The position numbers were made by a program, and so were the translations under genes. From Rhexocercosporidium sp. MPI-PUGE-AT-0058 (taxonomy: Eukaryota > Ascomycota > Leotiomycetes > Helotiales), in NCBI GenBank assembly GCA_020746875.1, contig JAGTJL010000008.1, positions 2,480,001-2,544,000 of the forward strand: DNA of 64,000 nt, given 5' to 3'. Below, piece after piece: positions 34,048 to 45,700 of this stretch. The notes beneath the pieces are model-generated. The model did not search any database and had not been told where the DNA came from. It saw only the letters and a program-made list of their open reading frames with translations. The stretch's first letter is position 1; every line of letters begins with the position of its first letter.

Positions 34048-34746
34048 ATTGATTTATTTGCGAACTCCGATTTGGATTTATCGTTTTGTTGTCAATTGGG
34101 TTCTGAAAGAAAGGGATCTATCCTCTCTTATATCTCTCTCTTCTACACTCATATCATGCTGATGTGGAGTAAGCTTGCTGTGCCTCCCAAGAAGCTGTTA
34201 TTTGTGATTGGCTAGTCTCTACAACCAATGTTTACTAAACACTTCTTGCGGGCGTATTCTCGGTAAGCAAGGCCACTGACTAAATGAACGCATGTGTTAT
34301 TCATTTAGTCAACACTCTGGAAATTCGGCTCCCATGCATCTAAAAGCGGAAAGAGCGGCTGCGACATGGTTTTCTCGATGCGGTGGGTTAGGAACACCAT
34401 TTCCCGGTCAGGGCAATTTATCTAGCTAGGTGTTCTTCGATCTTGTGGAAGAACTTCTGATGGTGTGATCCTGGCTCTTCGTTTGGTGTGTGCGCTTCAA
34501 GTGGAAATGGAGAAAGCTGACAAAGTCATGAAGTGCGGTTCCTGTTGCGGGTGCGGGTGCGGATGAGTGAAGCGGCCCACGAATGCTGTGTCCGAGAAAT
34601 CAATCATGACCCAAAGTGAAAGACAAAAATTTCTATGACTTCCTACAACCCCATTGGAGCCTTAATTGAGTCTCTGCTACAATCCCATCGCATTAAAAGT
34701 CTCGAATTGATGCGATCTAAAATCGCAGGGGGAACATCCCACCATT
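34048..34746. other. Intergenic region, SDR promoter
   Basis: About 700 bp between the SDR start and the 3' end of the decayed regulator. It contains the dyad at 34277-34311. Confidence 0.55.
34277..34311. promoter_or_regulatory. Perfect 12-bp dyad with two bZIP-type TGACTAA/TTAGTCA sites
   Basis: TGACTAAATGAA (34277-34288) and its exact complement TTCATTTAGTCA (34300-34311) with an 11-nt spacer, 230 bp upstream of the SDR ATG. TTAGTCA is a known recognition element for Yap1/Pap1-type oxidative-stress bZIP factors; the regulatory role here is inference. Confidence 0.5.
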
Positions 34747-36888
34747 TTAATCCCACAGACCTTCCCATGGGATATCCCACGGGTCGATAGGCAGCATGAA
34801 GTCTACATGGTAGTACGGCGAGTCATTCTGCATAGGCGTGACAGATGGCTCTTTATGCGTGTTCGTTACATCTTCAGCATTCCGATTTTCCGTCATCCTG
34901 TTTGGTGCTTGTCCGGAGTTGGCTATTGACACACTTATTGCAGAGGCAATCTGCTCAATGGGAAAAGAGCACCGCTCCAGACAAAAGTCTGACAGGTCCC
35001 ACCCTGATGTGTCTCTAGCAATTTGGAGACGTTTCTGGAAAGCTATTAGCTTTAGTATACATTCTTGCTTTATCTGCAAATTCGAAGATTCGACGGTACA
35101 TCTCAGCAGAATGGTAGCGGCTGAGATGAGAAGATATGCAGTATCTGCCATTGTTAGAAAGATACAGTGCGCATTTCTTGAGAAACTTACGGGGTAGCCA
35201 GAATTCTTTGAGTTAAAGTTCATGTAGACTGGTGATGAATTCGACGAGTGTGGAAGCTGAGTCGCGGAGTAATGTCAAGTTGTATTGCTTCGCTTCTGGT
35301 ATAGGCGACGAACTTGAGGCTGAGATCTGGCATGCTCGTCGGTCAGTGAGCCACAGTATTTCAGAGAAGTACCTTGAACATAACCCGGTAAAGAAGCAGT
35401 TTGACCGATAGGAAACAAAACCACAAGCTCCCAGATCCGTTCACCCGATCAGTGCAGTCTCTTGATCCCAAATTCAATTGAACAGGCAAAGTGCCTTCTC
35501 AATCGTCTAGAGAGCACTGGATCCGACGTATCTCTCTCGTCGCATCGCTTTCTTTAATTTGAAGGCTATATACCAGTGGCAGTAGACTACCCAAGATTTG
35601 AGTCAATGAACACAGCTTGACAAATGTCATACCAGCGTTCGAAGATTGCTCTTGTGGAATAACCGACGATGACAGCAGTGATTCAAGCGTAGGCAAGGGA
35701 ACATCATAATTTGCGCGCTGTATATTAGGTGGCATTCCGTGAGCGAGACTAGACCTGAGAAACTCATTAGCCTGACGTCTGTTCACAGACTTAAACAGGC
35801 GGTACCAGTGATCTTGTATCAAACAACCCCACCATAGATTAATACGCACGATTTTCTCATGTTCTGTCGCTTTCCACCCGGTGAAATCTCTATGTAGACC
35901 AAACCGTGTGCTAGTGTTATGGTTCGGCCAGCATTCACGATGTTCCCCGAGATCTGTAGGATTGGTCGGCCTGTCAGATCAAGAAGAGCCGAATGAATCG
36001 TCGAGATACTCGGCGCCATGAAGTCATCTTGAAGAGCCTTTACAGCTTGGTTCCATACGAAATTTTGATCTGGCTGAGCATGGGCTTTCAGAATATCGGA
36101 TTTGTGCCAGAATGTGAGTGCTGAGGCGTAAATGTCGCATACGAGTGTGGATGAGATGCGTCCGGGATCTTTCTTCCAAAGCTCTAAAGTCTTCTTGTCC
36201 ACAATAGGGAAGCAAGGATGAAGGTTTTCAAAATATCTATCTTGAAAAGTCAGCTCGGCTAACTTGGGAACATTTGGGGTGAGTCGCACAACTGTATAAC
36301 ATCTGTCTGATGAAGATTCAAGATCTGATCAAGGACCTCTCGCTGAGAGCTTCCAGGATCAACAGGAAATTGCAAGCCTTTACGACGTCGCGGATATGAC
36401 AAGTATATAATTGGCTTCCCAGGTGTGTCAGAGATCACGCTGTAAGGGAGACGTGCTGAGCTCTCTGTCGACGTTGGCTTGGCGGTCAGATATTTCTCAA
36501 GCACGTCAATATCACCAGCCATCGTAGGGTTCATCAACAACGAAGATTCTGTAGGCGAAGTCCCTAACACTCCTGGATACTGCGAAAGACCACTGCGCGG
36601 GCCATCTGTATGCGCTGCTGCTCCTGGTTCGTCGATTTCGGAAAATGAATGCGTGCGCCGCCTTTTCGCTCGGCGTGGGCCAGGTACTGGAGAAGCTACA
36701 GGTTTGACTGTCCCAGATGTGAACAAGCAATTCACACTCCTTTCTCGACAGAAGCGGCAAGCTTGACCGGGGATGTCAGTGTTGCAGCGAATCTTCCGCG
36801 TTCGGCAAAGATCGCAAGCTGGCGCTTTGTGAGGTCGGTATGGGCGAGCCTCGTGTGGAGGAGCACTTCCCGACGATGTGACTGCCAT
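34747..36888 (-). pseudogene. Decayed Zn2Cys6 fungal transcription factor
   Basis: Minus strand. The N-terminus from ATG 36888 has the binuclear zinc cluster CDLCRTRKIRCNTDIPGQACRFCRERSVNC, in which all six Cys are intact, then a basic RRAKRRR stretch. The middle is the fungal-specific transcription-factor domain (RYFENLHPCFPIVDKK, GRTITLAHG, INLWWGCLIQDHWYR, MPPNIQRANYDVPLP, then AYLLISAATILLR). It cannot be translated through. The frame slips by one near 35899-35900, where one base is missing within a GG/CC run. A TGA at 35499-35501 replaces the conserved Trp after LDD. A TAA at 35213-35215 interrupts the segment before KEFWLP. A further frame change lies near 36263-36336 and could be an intron or a fourth lesion. 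Real introns include 35755-35796 and one ending in ATGGCAG near 35150. The gene is divergent from the dialkylglycine decarboxylase and may once have regulated it. Confidence 0.82.
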
Positions 36889-38098
36889 TTCGTAAAGATC
36901 AACATGAACTATATTGTAAAGAGCCAACAGATGGCGTTTGAACAATCTTTCGGCGAAGTAGATATTGTATTTTGGTCCAAGTGGGGGCTCGTTATCATCA
37001 ATGTGACTGACTAAGCTAGAAAAAGGGGCCGGGGCAACTTATGCGAGTGATCTCTCTACTATTAAATACAGATGACATTCTATGAATCAAGGTACGTCTT
37101 TTTTATTTGTCAAATGAGCTTGCTAAGTAAGGTCTAAAACTACTATGGTTGTGTTCCTTTCTTCTAAGAATTCTCAGCGTCCTTGAGCCGTATCTGCGTG
37201 TACATTCAAGACTGCGATGGAGCTGAGTATTGCTGCTGGTTGATTGAAGCATGTAACTTCAAAAATCTGGCGAGATGCTCGATGTACCCAAACTACTCGC
37301 TGTACGACTGAAACCAAGCAAATATAGTCGTACCATCAAGCAGCTAGACAAGCTGGGCACTGGGCTTTGAGCCGTCGTTGGTGGGACGAAATGCTAGCAT
37401 GCGAGTTTCCCGCAAAGTTTCCCGTCCGAATTAATGACTTATGCAAGAGAAATCCCCACCACTTGGTACGCAATATCCCAGGGCATAGGCACAAACAATC
37501 AAGAGCTAACTGAGGATGAATTTTATCCAACAGAAAACTTGTTGATAGTATCCAGCTGCTTGCTACAGTACGTGGTATGCATTTTCGCTTGTCTGTTGTT
37601 TGAGCACGCCAAATCGCCGGAATTAAGCGAGATGACAACACAACCTCCAGATTTTTGATTACTAGGGATCAGAGAGGGCGGCTCGACAACTGTAAACCCC
37701 GCAGCCAAGGTTCTTACAGCCAAAACTTGGTTCTTGTGAAGAGTTCCGGACTTATAAAGTACTTTCTCTCCGCGGTTACCTGCGCATATCCCACTCTTGT
37801 GAATGCGGGATGTGCCAAGGTGGAGCTAATGGTCTTCCGACGAGAAACGGAAAACCACTGTAGAGCCACGGAAAACGAACCAGGTCGGAAAAAGAAGGAC
37901 CTTGCTCTTATAAACTTTCCCGACGCGGAAGAAAGAGCTCGAAGATCGCATAAATCATCAAGCAGTAGGCAATAATTGAGGCCGGTTTTCTTGTGTGAAG
38001 ACGGCCGTGACATCTTTTGATTGGCCGAAATGCCTGATTATGTGGCAAAAAGCTAGTGGTGAACTCTCGGTCCACCATTTGTATACATACTTAAAGAC
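36889..38098. other. Divergent intergenic region
   Basis: About 1.2 kb between the regulator remnant and the decarboxylase. No coding sequence seen. It carries the promoters of both. Confidence 0.55.
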
Positions 38099-38106
38099 TA
38101 TATATA
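38099..38106 (+). promoter_or_regulatory. TATA box of the decarboxylase gene
   Basis: TATATATA lies 78 bp upstream of ATG 38184. Confidence 0.5.
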
Positions 38107-38183
38107 CCTCGTAGTTCATCTCTCAAGTAAGAAAGATTCCCATTCAGCAAAAGTCCAAGCAGTTCATCCAACTCCGGCCTACC

Positions 38184-39649
38184 ATGGGTTCAACATCCTC
38201 CGAATCAGACACCTTCTGGGCGAAAGCCGATAAGTACGTATTGGCGACAGGCGTCCCCTCATCTCCTGTCATCGTCACCCGAGCGAAAGGCACACGACTA
38301 TACGATGCAAACAACAATTCAATCCTCGACTTCACATCCGGCCAAATGAGTTCCCTCCTCGGCCACTCGCATCCCGAAATCGTCGCTGTCGTCCAGAAGT
38401 ACGTGCAGGAACTAGACCACCTCCTCAGGTCAGTACTTCCGCTCTCTTGTCTTCCCAATTTCTTAGGGTCGGAATCCCTTGATCGGTATCTTGAGATCGG
38501 AGATCCTAGACCCTCAGACTTCGAAGAAATCCAAAACTAAAGAATCAAAATAGCAACATGCTCACGCATCCAGTGGTCAACCTCGCCGAGCGACTCGCGC
38601 GCCACCTCCCCGCCCCATTACAGAAATCGTTCTTCTTGAATACAGGCTCCGAGAGTACGGAAGCAGCTATCAAGATGGCGAAGCTGTATACGGGGAACTT
38701 TGAGATCGTGGCTTTCTCCGCTAGTTATCACGGTCTCACTCAGGGTGCGGGCTCGGCTACTTATTCTGCGGGCAGGAAGAACGGTGGTCCAACTGTGCCT
38801 GGACAGTTGGCTTTTCCTGCTCCGTATGCTTATAGATCACCATTTAAAAAGGCGGATGGGTCGTATGATTGGGAGACGGAGATGGAGTATGGATGGGGTA
38901 TGATTGACAGGCAGAGCGTCGGCTCACTTGCTGCTGTCATCGTCGAGCCTATTTTATCTACGGGAGGGATCCTTGAGCCGCCGAGTGGATATCTGGCTCG
39001 TTTGAGTGCTGAGTGTAAGAGACGAGGGATGTTGCTTATTATGGACGAGGCTCAGACGGGAGTCGGGCGCACTGGTAAAATGTTTGCATTCGAGCACCAT
39101 GGAATCGTGCCCGATATAGTCGCTCTCTCCAAGACTCTCGGTTGCGGCCTACCGTTGGCATCCGTGAGCACCACAGTTGAGATTGAGCGGGGGTGTAAAG
39201 AGGCGGGTTTCTTGTGGCTTACGACTCATCTGAATGATCCTCTGACAGCGGCCGTGGGCGACAAGGTCCTTGAAATCGTGGAGCGCGATGATCTGTGCAC
39301 AGCTGCTACTGAGCGTGGCGAGCAGCTGCGTAATGGCCTTCTCAAACTCCAGCAGAAGTACTGGTGTATTGGAGACGTTCGTGGGAGAGGCTTGCTACAG
39401 GGTATCGAGATTATTTCTGACATTGAGACGAAGGCACCCGGCGCGGATCTTGGACAAGCGGTCTCTGATAGAGCGATGACTTGTGGTCTTTCGTGTAATA
39501 TTGTTAATTTACCTGGTATGGGAGGGGTGTTTCGATTGGCGCCTTCTGTTACTGTTACCGAGGAGGAAATTGAGGAGGGGCTTCAGATTTTGGACGAGGC
39601 GTTCGGTTATGTACTTAGCACTTATGAAGTAGCTCACCGAGACAATTAA
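38184..39649 (+). CDS. 2,2-dialkylglycine decarboxylase-like class III aminotransferase
   Basis: Two exons, 38184-38428 and 38554-39649, with a 125-nt intron (GTCAGT...AATAG) in phase 2; 446 aa, the same length class as the bacterial enzyme. It is a fold-type I PLP enzyme: LNTGSESTEAAIKMAK binds phosphate, Asp246 in MDEAQTGVGRTG pairs with the pyridine N, and Lys275 in ALSKTLGCGLPLAS forms the Schiff base. The pattern SGQMSSLLGHSHPEIV...LDHLLSNMLTHPVV (Gln54), ATYSAGRKNGGP, EPILSTGGILE and NIVNLPGMGGVFR follows bacterial dialkylglycine decarboxylase closely. That enzyme decarboxylates 2-aminoisobutyrate (Aib) or isovaline and transaminates pyruvate to alanine. The Trp of the bacterial SWHG motif is Tyr140 here (SYHG), so substrate range may differ. 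No targeting signal; probably cytosolic. Divergent from a dead Zn2Cys6 gene. Confidence 0.9.
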
Positions 39650-40760
39650 GAGACTGAATTTTGATATGGTATTTTCTGGACTCCGTAGAAGTCTCAAGGG
39701 AGCAGAGTTGCGGTGTATGCCGAGACATCGCGGGAAGTGACAGCACTTCATTCGGATCCCTGCCTGCCCAGTTGCGGTCATGTATCGCCCGAATGCGCAG
39801 TAGGCCCATGATATCATGCATCGCCCGTCTTATCGAGGAAGAAATAGGAATTTTCGAGTCTGGAAAGGTTGGTGAGAATATGGGTGTCTTGATGAAGCAG
39901 AAGAATACATATGTGAGACGTTGTCGGTGAAAATGAGATTAGGAACGCTTCGACAACGGGGGAATTCGTTGCGTTGCGGAAGAGCCGCCCAGTGGATATT
40001 CCGACCATGTGGATCGAAGACTTGTGTCCATAACCTGAGAAACGAGGGATAGGACTAATCCTATACATAATGGTAGCCAGGCAATAGCACCGAAACCTCG
40101 CTTAGGAGTCACTGACCCACATCAGAACAACAAACATACTTCATCACCTACTGTCTATTAGATACGACTTCAAGATGAATACCAGGAATAGCTCCACTCG
40201 AGTCATATCCAGCCACCTCTCTCTTTCTATCTCGCTATCTCAATTAATCCACATTCCGGCATCATTCCCTTTCCTGTTCCCACTCACGCCCTGCTACACC
40301 CTCTCCTGGGCGTGAGTGGGAAATATGAATCGACAGTCAATACGAGGTACATAACCTCATCCATCTTCAATAATCGTACTTGTGCGTCAAGTCAAAATGC
40401 AGCATCTGCACAACCTTTAAATTGGTGTAACAGTCAGCCGCCCGAGAAAAGGGCACTCTACAGCCTCATTTCCAGCAACGCCCGATACACGCAGCCTCAT
40501 TCTCATTCTCGCCCGGTCACCTAGTAGTCTCAATAAGTCAAAACCCTGTCTGCTTCCAGCACAATGGTACATAATTCCTTACACCGCCCACTTCTCATCA
40601 TTTCCCCTTCCAATACAACCACTCATCCAGTCCGTAAAACCCGAGCGCAATATTTCACGACAAAGTAGAGAAAGAAATTTCTAGTCCCCCTCCTCGTCAA
40701 CCTGACTACTTCCATTCTCCATTCCGCCTCCAGCAAAGAAGTGTACAATACACACCCAAA
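39650..40760. other. Gene-free stretch
   Basis: About 1.1 kb holding the hairpin at 40277-40322 and a CAC/CCA-rich leader before the next gene. Confidence 0.55.
40277..40322. repeat. Perfect 15-bp inverted repeat with 16-nt loop
   Basis: TTCCCACTCACGCCC (40277-40291) pairs exactly with GGGCGTGAGTGGGAA (40308-40322). The stem is GC-rich and would be stable in RNA or as a cruciform. It is not flanked by an obvious target-site duplication. Function unknown. Confidence 0.85.
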
Positions 40761-41333
40761 ATGCGAAACCGCCACTCCAACCCCCTCCGAGACGTCAAGC
40801 CTCTCTCGCCCATCACCACCACCACAACCATCACAGAGCCATCAAAAGCCACCCCACCACACACCACATCTTCAAAGCCAAACCTCGGACGCAGATCCTC
40901 CTCCTCAGCAACACACTACGAGAGGCAGCGACAAATACAACATACACAGCGCACAGAAACGGAAGGCACCTCGTCGAAAGCAAGTGTAGGAAATGCGGGA
41001 GAGGAGACCGTGGGCTGGAAAGAACGGCATGGTGGGGTTAGAGGAAGGCGGGTAGGGGACGGAGGAGATTCGTCAAGGAAGGAGGGGAGTGCGAGGGCGG
41101 TGTTGAGGAGGGAGGATGCTTGGCTGGGGCAGGGTGTGAGGATGGAGGTATATCAGCAGCAGCAATATCAGCATGATCATCAACAGCGACGACAAGGAGG
41201 AGTGGAGATGGAGATGGAGACGGACAGCGATTCCGATTCGGATTCAGATATGGATATAGATTGTCCTCTAGGTTTTACCACACACGGCAGGGCAAGGCTT
41301 GGAGATTCGTGTTCGTGTGGTGGTGGACACTAG
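40761..41333 (+). CDS. Low-complexity orphan protein, 190 aa
   Basis: A single exon opened by ATG 40761 after a typical ACCCAAAATG context. No family is recognised. The N-terminal third is rich in Thr, Pro and Ser (PITTTTTITEPSKATPPH), followed by Gln/His-rich (QQQQYQHDHQQRRQ) and strongly acidic parts (EMEMETDSDSDSDSDMDID), ending in CPLGFTTHGRARLGDSCSCGGGH. A disordered, nuclear-type protein would look like this. It could also be a non-coding transcript with a lucky ORF; the long uninterrupted frame and sensible context are the only support. An intron-free gene of this length is not unusual among fungal orphans. Confidence 0.45.
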   Translation: MRNRHSNPLRDVKPLSPITTTTTITEPSKATPPHTTSSKPNLGRRSSSSATHYERQRQIQHTQRTETEGTSSKASVGNAGEETVGWKERHGGVRGRRVGDGGDSSRKEGSARAVLRREDAWLGQGVRMEVYQQQQYQHDHQQRRQGGVEMEMETDSDSDSDSDMDIDCPLGFTTHGRARLGDSCSCGGGH

Positions 41334-42133
41334 GACGATTTGAAATTCGAGATTTAAGGTCTAAGGTCTGAGCTAAGAAACCCTTCTAAGTCTCCTTAAG
41401 AGATGATGATGATGACGATAATGATGAGATACGTAATAATGACACTCGCTGTATATTTAAGATTATTACTACTTGGCAGAGAAGCAAGTGCCTCTTCTAA
41501 AATGTTATGTGAAATTCGCTCTTTACATGCGCCCTCGCTTTCTTCTTAGTGACGTAAATTTTGGTTTACCAACCTAGGAATGAAATTCGGCAGCATCAGC
41601 ATCAGCAGTAGCAGCTATCGAATTCCCAAATAGCACGAAGCGAGATAATGCCGTGGTTGTAAGATACACCCACCTACCTATGAATAATCACTCAGCACTG
41701 GCCGAGAATATTCCTTAAATTAAAATTAGAGATAAGCAATTATCGCCTAAATCTCAAGCCAAAAACGGATGTCGGAAAGAATGAAGAGTAGTAGAAAGTA
41801 AATTTGATGTGTATATTTGCATTTTCTCTTTCCTGTCTGTGATACTCCGTTCGTAGTCCAAGTCCAATCAAATCCATGTCCTCCCTACCGTCTCGAGAAG
41901 TGTAAAGTTTATTTATTATCCATTCCTTTCGTCCAATCTTCCAACCGATTAATCAGTCTTTCTTCCTCCCACTCAACCTCGTCAAAACAATCCGTCTCCG
42001 TTCGGGGTATCATCTCGTCCATCCATCCATCCAGCCAGCCGACTTCAATTATCCACATCGCCCCGCCTCTCCCTCGCTACAGTACCCCTCCAAATCAACA
42101 ATTTCCAAACAATGATAACCGTAGCCTCTTTAA
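41334..42133. other. Gene-free stretch between convergent genes
   Basis: 800 bp with simple GATGATGATGA and CATCAGCATCAGCAG sequence but no coding region recognised. Confidence 0.55.
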
Positions 42134-42729
42134 TTAATTGTTGAGCTTCTCATTGCTCACCTCCTTAGCCTCAGCCTTCTTCCCCGCCAAAAACCCACTC
42201 AACCACCCATACGCATCACCACCAACCACCAGACCCGTCGCAATAGCGGCCTTACCCCACGTCACAATACCCTCTCCTCCAACCTTCTTGCACTCACTCC
42301 CATAAACACTCACCACGTAATCCTTCCCCTCGCTCCCCTTCTTCAGCGGGAAGAAGACGATCGCCTTGCCATTGTCAATCAGCTCTCCAGTGGGCTTCTT
42401 CACGACGGGGAACTTGCTGTCGATGGTTGAGAGGGTGGAGTCACCGAGGGAGTCGGCTTTGGTGATGTAGGGTGAGACGTATTGGTAGGGTTTGGAGAGG
42501 TAGGGGAGGAGGGGGTCGGCGAGCTTATGGCTGATGGAGGTGGTGAGTGAGAGGGACTTGGCGCCGTAGGGGTTGGATTTGAAGGTTGAGATGCTGTCGC
42601 TGATGACGGGGTAGGAGATCAGATGCTGGTGGGGTTAGTCTTTTGTTGTGCTGATTGCAGGAAGGGGAAGGGGAGACGTACGCTGAGGAATGCAGAGGAA
42701 GGGGCCTCGCCGTTGACTTGAGGTGCCAT
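42134..42729 (-). CDS. CAP20: Perilipin-like lipid-droplet protein (CAP20/MPL1 family)
   Basis: Exon 1 is 42729-42682 (MAPQVNGEAPSSAFLS) and exon 2 is 42625-42134, with a 56-nt phase-0 intron (GTACGT, branch GACTAAC, CACCAG); 179 aa, as for CAP20. The spliced N-terminus SAFLSHLISYPVISD, then STFKSNPYGAKSLSL, PYLSKPYQYVSPYITKADSLGDSTLSTIDSKFPVVKK, matches the fungal perilipin pattern. These proteins coat lipid droplets and control lipolysis; in pathogenic fungi they are needed for appressorium turgor (Colletotrichum CAP20, Metarhizium MPL1). A hydrophobic Gly/Ala-rich stretch (TWGKAAIATGLVVGGDAYGWLSGFLAG) near the C-terminus could embed in the droplet monolayer, followed by a Lys/Glu-rich tail. 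Confidence 0.92.
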
Positions 42730-45700
42730 CTTGTGAGTGTGTTTGGATTGTAGTTGATCTGCGAGATTGGTGATTAGCTTCGTCCTCGTCTCTCTTCCCT
42801 CGTCTCCTTCTCTCGCGATTATCCTCATTCTCGATCCTCCCGAACCCCGCCTATCCGTTGCAGATGCAATTGAGCATATGACATCACGAGCCAACACAGC
42901 AGCTTCAGCTCTCTGTCGTGCCTTGCATAGCGGCAAGGGAGATACGCGGGGTTCGTCCAGCAATATGATAATGAGGTATTAGCAGACAAGCAAGAAATGC
43001 AAGACTTACAATACTAAGTGTGGATGTCTCGTATGTTTTGTGTTGTGTGTTACACAAGTTAAGGAGATATGTAATGGGTGCGTGGTGGTTTCGAAATTGG
43101 AAATCTTTTCGTAGATGGTGGTCAGAAGGTCAAAGGGATGGGGAGAAGAGGGTGGTGAGCTTATTATGAGGGAGGGAAGGGAAGGCATGGGAAGGCCCGG
43201 AAGGGTACCTCGAGGGTATGAGGGGATGAGGGATGAGGTATGCGCCACACCTTGCATGGTTCTTGGCCGTTGGATTCGTCTTTGGTTTGCTGCTTTTTGA
43301 CATGTGAATGATGTCTGTACTATGTATGAGCTTGCTTCCCTGATTTCCCACAAGCCTGCCTCGTCACGTTTGGAACAAGGATGAGCGGAGGGTGGTATTG
43401 GTTACCGGTCGTGGCTGGGAGGTGGATAAGAGGATGTGATTGGAAGGGGCAGAAAAGACTGAGATCCGTTGGAACTGGGTGGGAATGGTAAGGTGGTAAG
43501 GGAGTAAGGTAGTAAGTAGTACGCCACACCACATGTTTGCGGACAGAGGCCCGATTACGAACGTCCCTACTGTCCTGTTCGCACGTTCTATCTGGGTGGG
43601 AGATGGATGGGATGGATGGGATGGAATGGATGCATAGACGGACGGCATGCGTGGAGTTTTGGTGGATCCTGGTTGCATGGTGACAGACAGACGGGGATGG
43701 ATGGGATGGGACTTTGACATGTGAAAGCAGCTGTCGTCATTCGAACGTTTTTCTTCTTTATCTTTCCCCTTTTTGTTATCTCACTCAACCTATACTCTTT
43801 CTTTAGCAATTTATAATTTATATATGTCATCATCTCATCCCCAGTACTTCATCTCTGATGCAAATAGAACAAGTACTCCATCCCTCTTTCCCCTCTGTTC
43901 TCTCTTGTCTTCCTCATACTGTACCTCATCTTCAAACATTTATCCCCGTCTATCCCGCCGTGTTCTAGTCCCTGTCCTACCCTGTCATCCTTATCAGCCG
44001 TCTTATCGGCCACCTCGCTTGCTTATCTCTCTCGCTCGCTCTCCTCCCGCTCACCAATCTCATCCTCATCTCATCCTCCTGTCGTTCATCAACACCTGTC
44101 TCCCTCCTCACAGCCTCTTGCCTACCATACAATCGTAAAAGCCATTACCTCACACCTCCCTCTCACTGCCAAGTTCTCCTCAACAACGAATCACATCTCT
44201 CCATTTAACATCGGAGACATCACTCCTAGCCCTACGCGAACTACTCACTACTCACCACCACTCACTCTTCTCCTGATGTCTGTGGTACTCAACTGGTAAA
44301 CCACCTCACTGCATCATCCAGCATTACCATACTGTACAGGCTAAATTCCCTGCTTGTTGAGATGCAAAGACGCATATCTACGTAGGAATACGTACGAATT
44401 AGGTTTCTAGCGCGCAAGTCAGTCAGCTACTCTCTTACAGTAGGGTGCAAAAAGTCTACACACCGCCAAGGTTTATCTAACTACAAAAAGTCAAGCGGTT
44501 ACTTATTAAGGTTAAAGGTGGCTGAAGACTAGCTTTAAGAAGTCAAGCCTGCCTTGGCGGTGTGTAGACTTTTTGCACCCTACTGTAGTAGTGCTGCAGA
44601 TCAGTTGTCCCTATTTTCAGGGTCGCTAGACTAGTTACCTACTGCACCTAGCTAGCCCATGTCCCCCTCCCAGTTCAACAGTTTTTACTACAGGTACCTT
44701 CCTTATGATCTAATTAGATCCGTACTGTACTGTCGGTTGTGAACAGTTGTGAACCAGCGGCAGCCTGTGGTGCGACAAAATCCAAATCTCCTTCCGTCTT
44801 TCTTCTTCCTCCCCCCTATGTCCTGAGATTCGAAATGTATTTACCAGCCTACTTTCACATGCCTCTCACCCCACCCTAGAAAAATATTGCACGAGAAATC
44901 GCCCCTCCATCGCAGATCACATCGTGCCCTGAGCCCACCCAGCCCGTCTCACCAGCCACACTTGCAATTCGTAAACCGGTAGTGCCTGACATGTGAAAGC
45001 TCATGCTCAAGCTCAAGCTCCCCCCGGCCGTCTCTCAACATCCCCTGAGGTAGGTAGGCGCTGCCATACCATGCCCTTAGCTACATGCCATGGATTAAAA
45101 CACCTAGGATGCTCGATGATCAATGCTCAACATAAGTGAGTAAGAAAAGAAAAATTGGAAGAAAAAAAATCTCCGACGCCGATGATATCCCGATGTTTTG
45201 TGGCTGGCTGCTATACACCGTAGCCGGTTGGACAGATTCCAGTCTTCGCTTCCCGTGCATCATAGCATGTACAACCGGGCCGTCTGAGAGAAATTCAATG
45301 GGGAATTTAGAAAGGAAGAGGATTGGTGCGCATGTCTGCTTTCGTACTCAAGATACGTCTAGCGACCCCAGGTAAGAAAAGTACCTAAGAAATAAGTAAG
45401 TCAAGAAAAGGGAGACGAAAAAAACACCCACCGAGCGGCACGAATATCCGCTTTTGTCTTTTGACAGTTTTCCGGAGCCGGCTCGGAACGGGTTGCTCAC
45501 TTGGGTACCACTCACTCACTCGCTCGCTCTCGCTCTGTTATGCTCGAGGCGAGCCGAGGGGAGGCGAGAATATCCCCTTTCGGACCCCGGGATGGCACCG
45601 TATCTTGCAGGTGTACATGGGAGATGTGGTGTGCTGTACACACTTCCGAGGCTCGCTTTCATCCGAGAGGAGAGAAAAAGGGGATGCTTGGACAAGCATG

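Noticed and set aside
32937..39649. Possible secondary-metabolite cluster (SDR, Zn2Cys6 factor, PLP enzyme)
   Set aside because: No PKS, NRPS, terpene synthase or transporter is present within the window side of the locus; three genes are not enough to claim a biosynthetic cluster.
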